From Favolaschia claudopus (Eukaryota; Basidiomycota; Agaricomycetes; Agaricales; Mycenaceae): DNA of 64,000 nucleotides. The stretch spans positions 310,001-374,000 of the forward strand of contig JAWWNJ010000143.1 of NCBI GenBank assembly GCA_037176885.1, read 5' to 3'. The translations under genes were made by a program, and so were the position numbers. Positions 53,040 to 62,212 of the stretch are shown piece after piece. Each line of letters starts with the position of its first letter. Within the stretch, counting starts at the first letter, position 1. The notes under the pieces were generated by a model. That model did no database searches. It was not told the DNA's origin and worked only from the letters and a program-made list of their open reading frames with translations.

Positions 53040-53274
53040 GGCGAAACGATTCTACGACTTTGGCAAACCTGATAACCAAGAATGGTTTGTAGAAGAGATC
53101 GTTGGCCACAAATGGACGGGAAAACGAACCTTGAAGCTGCGAGTGAAGTGGACTGCCGGCGATCTGACTTGGGAGCCACCGTCTAACCTTGAGGAATGTA
53201 CTGCGTTGGACGACTACTATGAGGCCAACGGGGTAAAGTCCTGGCACGAGTTATCGGGGAAACCGGCTAACTGA
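53040..53274 (+). pseudogene. Element B integrase C-terminus: chromodomain
   Basis: This is the continuation of pol cut at 34926, in the same frame once element C is removed. It encodes a chromodomain: EWFVEEIVGHKWTGKR, then LRVKWTAGDLTWEPPSNL and a closing helix (CTALDDYYEANG), stop TGA at 53272-53274. The aromatic positions (Trp of KWTA, Trp of TWEP) are kept. Such domains steer Gypsy integration toward marked chromatin. It is detached from the enzyme by the 18-kb insertion. Confidence 0.9.
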
Positions 53275-53355
53275 TCCGGATCATCGCAATCAGTCGATAC
53301 CCACGCGCCATCACGGCGCCAATACCCACCCTCCCTTTTCTCTACTCTATTTAAC

Positions 53356-55350
53356 ATGCTATCTCGATACCTTCGTTCCTTGCCCCCCAACTATCACCAA
53401 CAATACCCCGCACCGTCTATGTCTTACCTGCCGAACGACACCGAAACCCATATTGAAGACCGCTGGCGGCCTGGACGATTCTACGACCGCACTCTCTTCG
53501 GCGGCACCTGGCAAGGTACAGACGCGCAGCACACTTGGATTCCGGAAGTTGGCGTACCCCTGGGGGCCACCATCCCACCGTATGTCCCGCAGCACCTTCG
53601 TGAGCGACGGAACAACGCACCTCGCGGATGGGGGTACGCCTACGGCCCACCACCGCCGTATATTCCACCACCACCACACGCACACCACCAGCAGCAATTC
53701 GCTGGAGACGCGTACGGCGGTACCGGCCGCCGACGTCCGCGCAGCCCGTCGCCGCGATTTTCGTACTCACGACTCTCGCCGCCTCGCCAGGTACGCACTC
53801 AGATAACCCCCGGCGTCCCTGGGCGTAATATTCCGCTACAGCGCCGCCGCAGTCGTTCACCACCTCCGCGTCGAGGATACTCACCGTCGGATCACGCCAG
53901 TACGTCGCGATCGCGCGGATCTTCGACGAGGTACAGCGAGTCTAGGCGCAACTCTGTGTCACCACCACCGCGTACTCGCAGCCCTTCACCACCGCCTATG
54001 CGGAACAAAAAGAAGAAGGACCGCAAGAACCGTAACGCGGGACGCGGAATCGACGTTGCCGCCCAGCGTTTGCGCGACGCCGCACTGCGGACGAAGCAGA
54101 AGTGGGTACGCCGCGTATTTCCCCCATCTATCGCCGACGCGACGAAGGACCCTGACGGTCACCCCTGCTGCCCCCTCGAGACTGACGAGGACGACCCCGA
54201 CGACTATGGTTCTGACACAGAGGACCCGGTCCTACCCAGCAACTGGGTTGCCGCTGAAAACCAGCGCCGCGCGGAGGCCGGCATGGCTAATCCCGAGAGC
54301 TACGGCGCAACTCGCCCTAGCCCCCCGCCTGAGGCGGGCGAGATCGCAGGTGTTCGCACGCGCGAGCAAGCGGCTAACGTTCTGCGCTGGGTTCGACGCA
54401 CTGAGTCCAGCGCGTACGCGTTTCTCATGCATCACTGCGCGATGCTGGAGAATTTTCCCGCTACGCCGCGCACCGCTGGCGACATTTGCTTGCTTGCTGG
54501 AGTCGGACGCGCAAAAGGGGTATACTGGGAGCGTTCGACCGGACGCCGCTTCCCACCGCGCGGACCTGCGAAACCCAATGCCGCCCTCGACAATGACGTG
54601 CTAATGGACCCTGAGCACATCTATGTCGGATGCGCTGAGCTGGGCGAGGACACTACGACCGTCATCACAGCCGAACGTGAGGATACGAGCGGTAGTCTTG
54701 AGTCCGGCACCCACCTCAACCTACGGGAGGCTATTCAACGATACGAAGGGATGCCTGCCCGTGACTGGCCGCTTGGAGTACGCGTCGACGAGACGAACTT
54801 CGCAAATTTGGCGGACGAGTACGCCAGTCCCTTGCCTGCGGATGTACGCGCGTGGCACACGATTTGCGCGCTGGCGCCTCGCCGTGGTCGCACGACGTCG
54901 TCGTACCACCGCGCCCAATTCATGGATGCACTACTGCGCGTTCTATCCATTCGAGGCACGTACCACCGCATTGCACATTTTGGCCAGTATCCAGACGCCG
55001 ATCTTCCGCTGGAACACTACCCTTTCCTTTGCAACAACATCACCGAATCTCTCGTCGTTGCTTGGCTCATTCAGCATGGCATCCGTAAAGACGGGGAGGC
55101 CATTCGCACGCTCGAGGACTTCGCTCGCGCGCGCCGCAACCTCCGTGAAGGATTCAATGTCGTCAAGGTCGACTCGTTCGTCGGTGGAGGATGGCCGCGC
55201 TCATCCGCTGAGATGCTGGCACTCCCGCAGGACAAGGTGATGGATTGGGGCGTTTTAACGCATGCAGCATTGCAGCCTGGGATTCGGAGCGAGTACCCGC
55301 AGGCACCTGCAGCGTCTCCAAACCCGTCCGGCGCCTCTACGTCTTCGTGA
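53356..55350 (+). CDS. Element B accessory protein, 664 codons, unknown
   Basis: Intact frame from ATG 53356, 81 bases after the pol stop and on the same strand, in the position where some LTR elements carry env. It has no signal peptide or membrane segment that I can see. The N-terminal third is low-complexity: Pro/Tyr/His-rich, then Arg-Ser and Ser-Pro repeats (RRRSRSPPPRRGYSPSDHAS), resembling RNA-binding SR regions. The C-terminal part (about residues 310-640) looks folded: RTREQAANVLRWVRRTESSA, MLENFPATPRTAGDICLLAG, RAWHTICALAPRRGRTTSSY, ITESLVVAWLIQHGIRKDGE. I do not recognise it. It is open although gag and pol of the same element are broken. Confidence 0.75.
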   Translation: MLSRYLRSLPPNYHQQYPAPSMSYLPNDTETHIEDRWRPGRFYDRTLFGGTWQGTDAQHTWIPEVGVPLGATIPPYVPQHLRERRNNAPRGWGYAYGPPPPYIPPPPHAHHQQQFAGDAYGGTGRRRPRSPSPRFSYSRLSPPRQVRTQITPGVPGRNIPLQRRRSRSPPPRRGYSPSDHASTSRSRGSSTRYSESRRNSVSPPPRTRSPSPPPMRNKKKKDRKNRNAGRGIDVAAQRLRDAALRTKQKWVRRVFPPSIADATKDPDGHPCCPLETDEDDPDDYGSDTEDPVLPSNWVAAENQRRAEAGMANPESYGATRPSPPPEAGEIAGVRTREQAANVLRWVRRTESSAYAFLMHHCAMLENFPATPRTAGDICLLAGVGRAKGVYWERSTGRRFPPRGPAKPNAALDNDVLMDPEHIYVGCAELGEDTTTVITAEREDTSGSLESGTHLNLREAIQRYEGMPARDWPLGVRVDETNFANLADEYASPLPADVRAWHTICALAPRRGRTTSSYHRAQFMDALLRVLSIRGTYHRIAHFGQYPDADLPLEHYPFLCNNITESLVVAWLIQHGIRKDGEAIRTLEDFARARRNLREGFNVVKVDSFVGGGWPRSSAEMLALPQDKVMDWGVLTHAALQPGIRSEYPQAPAASPNPSGASTSS

Positions 55351-55474
55351 ATCGCTGCCGACATTCTCATTTCCATGGTGTCACACCGGGGATGGGGGTT
55401 TAGGCGGTATATCGGCGGACTCGTGTCACACGGCCGTCGGTGTATGCGGTGATCCTGGACTCGGAGACTCGTCC

Positions 55475-55486
55475 GGAGGGGGAGGG
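55475..55486 (+). other. Polypurine tract of element B
   Basis: GGAGGGGGAGGG directly before the 3' LTR. Confidence 0.9.
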
Positions 55487-55733
55487 TGTAAGTGTGCAGG
55501 GCTGGTGCCCTATACCCTTCCTTATCTACCACCAACGCGCTCCTTTCATTCGCACTTATTGGACTATTATATATATTTGATTACGTATTTTGATGTGACT
55601 ATGTAGTTTGTGACTCTCGTCATGTGAGGCAACTAACCTTTGCCTTAACACTGACGAGAGCCATTTCTAAATTATAGAACTTGGTTCAGTTCAGTTTGGG
55701 TGAAGCTATAAGTTATCTCCTACCCTCCTTACA
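55487..55733 (+). repeat. Element B 3' LTR
   Basis: 247 bp, identical to 2688-2932 except for one extra G and one extra T. Confidence 0.95.
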
Positions 55734-55738
55734 CAAAC
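55734..55738 (+). repeat. Target-site duplication of element B, right copy
   Basis: CAAAC; element A pol resumes at 55739. Confidence 0.95.
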
Positions 55739-58685
55739 GCCTTTTGGCGCGCTTCGTTTAGTCAAGCTTCCTCAAGGGTGGACAAACTCGGTTCCAATAT
55801 TTCATGACGACGTCACGTATATTCTAAGGGATGAAATCCCGCATGTAACGATACCTTACATCGATGATGTACCAATCAGAGGAGGGGGAACTCGATACCA
55901 GGATAAAGACGGAAATTATGAAACTATACCCGAGAACCCCGGAATTAGGAGGTTTATCTGGGAACACTTCCTGAACTTGAATCGTGTAATTCAACGACTC
56001 AAGTATAGTGGAGGAACGTTCTCAGGTATGAAGAGTATACTATGTTGGGACGTCTTCGCGGTTGTTGGACACATTTGCTCTTTTGAAGGCAGAAGACCAG
56101 GAACTGACCGTATCGGAGTTATTGTTCGTTGGGGTCCTCTCGAGGATGTCTCTGGCGTAAGACAATTCCTAGGTACAACTGGGGTTCTGCGAATGTTCAT
56201 AGACGGATACGCAAAGATCTGTAGACCTATTACGAAGTTATTAAGGAATAATGTTGAATTCATATGGGGTCCAGAACAAGTCGCGGCTATGAATGCACTC
56301 AAGGAAGCGATAAAAGTATGTCCCGCGCTGAAACCTTTGAATTACGACTGGGACTCTGATATCGTACTTGCTGTGGACACTTCATGGATGGCAATTGGGA
56401 TTCAAATTTATCAACATGATGTCCTTGATAAATTGAAGAAGTATTACGCTAAATTTGCGTCTATAACTTTGAACCAGAGGGAAAGCAGGTTCTCCCAGCC
56501 GAAGCGCGAGTTGTACGGATTAAAGCGAGCATTAGAGGCAATGCAATATTGGCTTCTGGGGTGCAGGAAGTTAGTAGTTGAGACTGACGCGCTCTATATT
56601 CAGGGAATGTTGAATAACCCTGGTATGGGACCAAACGCGACGATTAATCGTTGGATCGAGCAAATCCTGATGTTTCACTTCAAGCTTAAGCACGTCAGAG
56701 GAGTAACCTTCCCGCCAGATGGGTTGTCGCGGAGAAAAGCGCAACCAGGAGACGAGGAATGGCCCAATACAGAGGAAGGGTTGGATCAAAATCCATCCCC
56801 GGAGAATCATGAAGATTGGGACTATAATTGTGAACAACCCCTCGACTTCGATGAGTTCAAAGACGAGATCGACGAACGCGGAGGATACTTCCAAGGATTG
56901 GAAGGAGCTGCCTCCTCGGTAGACGATTTCGAAGATGAAATCACGGTCGCTCGGACGGAAGAAAAAGCCATCCAGGAAAAGGTTGTTCAGACTTACAAGG
57001 CCGAAGGACTTGTAATGCCGCAGTATATAGTATCAGTGGAAGGAGGAGAACCTTTACTTCCAGACCTAGAACTTAAAAATAACCCAGACAAGCGAGAGAA
57101 ATATGTCGAGGATCACCGATCCGGGGCAGCACTAGCCCAGGACGAGAGAATCGAGATTGTGAAGGAATGGCTAAAGAGTCCTCTTGTTAGACCTGCTGGA
57201 ATGGATAACAAGGAATTCAAGAAATTTATGAAATTCGCCAGATACTTCTTTTTGAGCAAGGGTGGAAAGTTATACAGGAAAGGAGAAGGCTCGATGCATA
57301 AATTGGTAGTCGCAAAGGAGCATCGAATGTACATGATGAGGGCGTCGCATAATGCCTTGGGGCACCGAGGAATATACGCGACTCGTTCTCAGATCGAGCT
57401 TCGATTTTGGTGGCCAGAACTTGAACGCGATGTGACTTGGTTTTGCAATACCTGCAAAATATGTCAGCAAAGGCAGAAAGCTCTGTTGAAAATCCCGCCG
57501 AGACCTACCTTGACTCCAAGCATCTTCCAGAAGATACACACCGATGTCATGATAATGGGTGAAGTCTCGAACGGTCACAGGTATTCAATAGCGGCGAGGG
57601 ATTCCTTGTCGCGGTATGTTGAAGGCCGGCCAATGAGATCCGAGGATGCCGAAACTATCGGCAAGTTCTTGCTCGAGGATGTAATCTGTCGTTGGGGATG
57701 TCCAGAGTGGATTGTAACTGATAACGCCAAGCAGTTCATTGCCGCGCTAAAATGGTTAAACTCGAAGTACGGGGTAGTTGGAATTAAAATCTCGGCTTAC
57801 AATTCCCAGGCGAACGGAACTGTGGAAAGAGGGCACTGGGATATCCGGCAATCATTGTACAAGGCAACCGGCGGTGATGTTAAGAAATGGTATTGGTTCT
57901 TCCCTCAGGTATTATGGGCAGACCGTATAACTGTAAGAAGAGGAATGGGGTGTTCTCCATTCTTCGCAGTATGTGGTGCCCATCCAATATTACCTTTGGA
58001 CATCGAGGAAGCAACCTGGTTGGTAGAATATCCAGGCGCGCCAATTCCCACTGCTGAACTAATTGGTTTGAGAGCTAAAGCACTCGCCAAGCATTCAGTA
58101 CATGTGGAGGAAATGCGGGAACGAGTTAGTGAGGAGAAACGGAAGATGGTCAGAAAGTACGAGGAGGAGAATCGCGGGAAGATAAAAGATTATAACTTCC
58201 AACCAGGCGATCTAGTCCTAGTCAGGAACACGACTACTGAGAAGTCGCTGAACAGGAAAATGCACCCTCGATACTTAGGACCCATGGTAGTAGTTAGACG
58301 TGCCAAAGGCGGCGCATATATATGTTGCGAACTGGACGGTTCGGTCTTCCAAGGCAAAATAGCTCAATTCCGAGTGATACCTTTTGAGCAAAGAGAGAAA
58401 CTCGAGTTGCCAGGAACTATCCTAGACTTAATCGACTTGTCTCCGCAAAAACTTGACGAACTGGCTGCGATGAAGGACTCAGATGAATATTCGGGTCAAG
58501 ATTTACAGTTCCGCAAAGTTCACGTTAAGTCAAGGATGGAGCTACAGGACGAAGACGATGGAGAAGAACAGGAAGATGAATTCGAAGAAGACCAAGTCGA
58601 GGAACTGGACTTAGACGAGATTCGAAAGGAAGTCTCGTACGAAGATCAGCCTCGTCGGTCATCTCGGAGAAAGGTTCAACCGTGA
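55739..58685 (+). CDS. Element A pol, 3' part: reverse transcriptase end, RNase H, integrase
   Basis: Open from the insertion point to TGA 58683-58685 (about 980 codons). Begins PFGALRLVKLPQGWTNS, with RT active site IPYIDDVPI near 55854-55880. RNase H: AVDTSWMAIG, PKRELYGLKRAL, ETDALYIQGM. Integrase: zinc finger HNALGHRG...CKICQQRQK, then HTDVMIMG, VTDNAKQF and NGTVERGH for the three acids, and the RYLGPMVVVRR module. It ends in an acidic stretch and SSRRKVQP. No chromodomain. The unbroken state contrasts with the frameshifted 5' part. Across the insertion it would form one enzyme with 1487-2687. Confidence 0.9.
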
Positions 58686-59105
58686 GATAACTTAGCGGTG
58701 ATTGCCGAGAACGGTTCAAACGCAAAGTACCGCGGTAAAGACATATATTGCATGGGACATAAGGCATAAAAAGATGAGACAGAGGTGAAGAAGTGTGCGT
58801 ATCACGAGTTGGGCGTATCAAAGAGGATAGGACTGCTCGGGGAGATCAAGTAAAGACAGTAATAGGAGTTGGGCGAAGGGTTTGCATAGGTAAACTCGAA
58901 GCGTCTAAAATAAATTACTAGCAAAAAGCAAGGTGATGGCGAGATGTGTCACAATGAGGACAATGAGTAGTCTTGGAAGTACGACGATGGGTGCGATTGG
59001 AGGGTTCGATGCTAATTCAAAAGAGCTAGAATCAGCTGAAAATCGCAGGAAAAGCTAAAGCCTAAATAATAGACGAACTTTGGGTTCCGAGGACGTTCGA
59101 GGATC
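58686..59105. other. Spacer between element A pol and antisense gene a2
   Basis: No gene seen; presumably 3' untranslated sequence for both converging genes. Confidence 0.5.
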
Positions 59106-60479
59106 TCAAGTCGAGGGGGCTTTGGCGGAGCGGTCGTGTTGAAGGTCAAGAACTCGTTTGAGCTCATCGACGAGGAGCTGTCGGTGATTGAGGGTGTATC
59201 GAAGTTGCGAGTTGGCAAATCCAATCCGGCTCCGGAGGTCCGCCTCCTGTAGTCGAAGGGATCCAAGGTTATCATCGGAGGAGCTGGCTTCAACGAGCTT
59301 AGAAGCTTCGGCAACAGTTTTCTGGATTGCTTCGCCGTTAGTGGCGAGCTCGGTCGCTAAATAATAAATAAGCGCGACTTAAATCTGGGTAAGATGATAA
59401 CGCACCGGTATACTGTTCTGCGGAATCCTCATAGGCAAAGTTGGACGGCCGCGATCGCTTGCGAGGTGGTGGGACCGGGAAGTCCTCGTGAACGGGTCCA
59501 GATACTGAGTCGGGGTCAGTACGGGCAAGAACAGCCATGGCCTTGAGATAAGGGGGAGCCCTTCGGTCAAAACCCTTCATTCTTAAAAATGAGAGGCGTA
59601 CCGAGGAAGGGCGCGCACTACTCGACTGAGAGGCACGCTGTCCCGACGAATTAATCGAGCAAATTGCCCGAGGATTTTCAAAGTTTGGAGAGGGTTGCTC
59701 ACATGAGGACGCTCGTCCAAAGACTGAGTCGAGCGAGAACCAGGCGCAGTAGCCTCGACCTGGAAAGCGCGAAGAGCATCGCAGAGTTGGTCAATAACCT
59801 CGAGTCGAGAGGCGAGACCTAGGTACATACCGGCTCAGTATCGACAATCATGACATCGTCGAGCTCACCGGTAGGGAGAGGAAGTTCGGAATCGTCGAAG
59901 GGAGAATCGTTGGGATCCTCAACGGTTGCTTTCGACTTCTTCGCCTTTGCCTGAATTATTAGACAAAACACGACAAGAATTAATTCGGAACTCACCTTCC
60001 CCTTGCCTTTGCCTTTCTTAGAGGACTTAGCCTCTAATTCCTCAGCGACAGCGCGCGCTTCCTCGAGCTCGGTACGATGAGCCTGTTGACTAGAGGTTGT
60101 GCCGGAACGAAGACGGTCGCGTTCGTACTTGATGCGAGCGCAGAGGTCGACGATGACGGGGTAGCGGCCACCGATGGCACCGTTGGGATTGGTAGCGGAC
60201 TGGTGGTAACTGTTCTTGACAGCGAAGTAGGTGTCGTAGAGCGGTTTTTCCTTGGCAATCTCAGGAAGGAGAGCCGACATACCATCCTGAAGAATAATTG
60301 AATCAGCAACAATGCGAATCCTAGGATGTAAGCAAACGCACCAAGAGGACGGTTTGCTGGTCCAGGAAGGCGCGCTGCTTGGTACGATCAGGGTAGCGAG
60401 TCGCGGCAACCTTGTCCCCAATTGAAATAAGGGTTTCATATTGAGCGGTGGTGAGGTGAGCGCGAATAGATGGAGACAT
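59106..60479 (-). CDS. Element A antisense gene a2: basic helical/coiled-coil protein
   Basis: Start ATG at 60477-60479 (MSPSIRAHLTTAQYETL), with CCTATAAAG about 67 bases upstream. An upstream ATG at 60567-60569 exists but overlaps the TATA region. Introns begin GTGCGTTTGC, GTGAGTTCC and GTGCGTTATC among others. The product has a helical N-terminus, a Lys/Gly stretch (KKGKGKGKAKAKKSK), an acidic segment with DDVMIVDTEP (SUMO-interaction-like), SRVVRALPR, a nuclear-signal-like PPPRKRSRPSN, and a C-terminal coil (ADLRSRIGFANSQLRYTLNH) ending at 59106. The coil aligns with the end of gene a2 in element C. Function unknown. Confidence 0.65.
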
Positions 60480-61093
60480 TGTTAAAGCAACTAGAGAAGG
60501 ATAGTCGTCGAAAAGACTGGTGAAAGGTCGAAAGAACTCGAACTCTTTATAGGAAGGAGCGGGTGCCATACGTGTTAACTGAGGACAGTTAAAATTTATG
60601 AAATGGGGAGGGGACTAGTAAATCGCGTCAAAATCAGGCGAGACTTCATTGGTTATTCTCTAGACACGTAAGAAGACGTGGCACGAAGCCTATGGATACA
60701 GAGTCGAGATTCGACTCTCGCGCGTAATTACTGGGTTCCTGAGAAACGTGACCGCGATCAAAAGTCACGAGTTTCCTTTGCCTACGCGGAAGAATATACC
60801 GCCTAAGGGAAGAAAACGTGATACATCAAGGATCTCGCGTGACTTAAGCCCAGGACACGCAATCTGGACATCGGTTGTCGTAGATTTACACGCGGAAAGG
60901 AATCCGATTGAACTAAGAAGACAGAATTGGCGCGACTCGATCATAAAAAGTCACGACAAAGTCACGAGAGATCGACTAAGTCATGACTTCGATCGGACTT
61001 CACACGTCAATTTTGTCATAACAAGATCAATAAGGAAATTCCGTCGCGAGACGTAGATTTAAGGTGTATCGTGTACTAAGGAAAAGTACAGGT
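60480..61093. other. Spacer with a2 promoter of element A
   Basis: Contains the TATA-like box (60541-60553). It is rich in CGCG-containing motifs (TCGCG, GCGCGA) and in GTCACGA/TCACGAG words; no gene. Confidence 0.5.
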
Positions 61094-61758
61094 CTACATA
61101 GGTACAGAAACAAGGGAGGCTTGGAACATAATAGCCTGTCTCTCTACCACAGTAAAATCAAAGTCAGGATGATCAACATGATCAACGAGGAACTGAACAG
61201 CCCAAGGGTCGGAAATCAAGGACAAGTGGCCTACAAATCCGTCGCGACGAAAGTTCTTGGCCTCAGGGTTGGCCGCTTTATCGAACGCCATAAAAGCTTG
61301 AAGGGCATTGGCGTAGAACTGGATAAGACCCTCCTCGCGGTCTGAATTGATTACTGTTAGAACGACTCAAGAAAGAGTCAAGGGGAGACGCACCAGGACC
61401 GCAGAAATTATGGAGGTATTTCTCGCGCTCCATCTTGATGTGGCATACGAATTCAGAGCGTTCTGCGAGAGGGCAGATATTTCCAGTAGTCGTGCACTCG
61501 AGACATGGTTTGCCCCAGCCTTCGTTTTGGCAAACCAATTTGAAGCGACGACAATTCGCGCACTTCCGAAAGAACTGGAGTAATGTTAGCCTCGTCGCAA
61601 AGAGGGAAATCTTGAAGAAAACATACGCCATTAAGCGCGAGCATCTTCATATAGTTCAAGAAGTCTGGAGCGCGTTTATAGGCAGCAGGGTGGGCCATAG
61701 GCCAGCAACCAGGCGAAGTAGTAGCGTCAAAGATGTTGGGCGTATTGGGGGTGATCAT
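61094..61758 (-). CDS. Element A antisense gene a3: small Zn(II)2Cys6-like protein
   Basis: Start ATG at 61756-61758 (MITPNTPNIFDATTSPG), with a TATA-like CATATTTAAG about 45 bases upstream. Three exons: introns begin GTATGTTTTC (about 61625) and GTGCGTCTCC (about 61395). Exon 2 holds CANCRRFKLVC...CLECTTTGNIC, spacing C-x2-C-x6-C-x8-C-x2-C-x6-C, a full match to the Zn(II)2Cys6 pattern including the basic first loop (RRFK). It ends HNFCGPG. Exon 3 is helical (REEGLIQFYANALQAFMAF) and stops at 61094. About 187 residues. Same exon plan as a3 of element C. The best DNA-binding candidate of the cassette. Confidence 0.72.
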
Positions 61759-62212
61759 GAAGGATTACAAGCCTAAGGAAAATCAAGTCGAGACAAAACT
61801 TAAATATGAGTGATTCGTGTGAATCTTTTCTCAAAGGAGTACTCGGAACAATTGGGCCGGTTGCTCCCTTGATGGGTCAAACGTCATCGATAATCAAACA
61901 CGCGAATTGGCGCGCTGATTATCTTGAGCGGCTAAAATTGACTTAAGATAATCTCGATCTCACACTTTAAGTTTGCAGGCAATACCGTGTATTGTTCGGC
62001 CTGCGCGAACGCGCGTACAAAATATTATGGAATATCCACGGAATGTATTCATCGTGGAGAGCAGCGGTACATGTAAAAGAAAAATTTTAGCGCGAAAGAT
62101 GCGCGCGACGGACGACAGTAGATACGTATAAATTTCTACTAAGACGCGTTAAAAAGGAATAGGAATAGGAAAAAGGAAAAAGGGACTTACGCGAAAGATT
62201 CATCAACCGCGA
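61759..62212. other. Spacer between element A genes a1 and a3
   Basis: No gene. Dense in CGCG words (GGCGCGC, GCGCGAACGCGCG, ATGCGCGCGAC). Holds the a3 TATA-like box at 61799-61808. Confidence 0.5.

Larger units (their letters stand above)
2688..55733 (+). mobile_element. Chromodomain Gypsy element B, carrying KDZ and Gypsy C insertions
   Basis: A Ty3/Gypsy element with short LTRs (245 and 247 bp) beginning TGTAAG and ending TTACA, a 5-bp target duplication and a polypurine tract before the 3' LTR. Its own internal sequence is 2933-8609, 31830-34926 and 53040-55486, about 11 kb: gag with a zinc knuckle, protease, reverse transcriptase, RNase H, integrase with a chromodomain, then an extra 664-codon frame. 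Gag and pol carry many frameshifts and one internal deletion, so it is not autonomous now. It was inserted in element A pol and later received a KDZ transposon and element C. Confidence 0.9.

Noticed and set aside
53356..55350. Envelope gene in element B
   Set aside because: No signal peptide, membrane segment or cleavage site; only the position is env-like.
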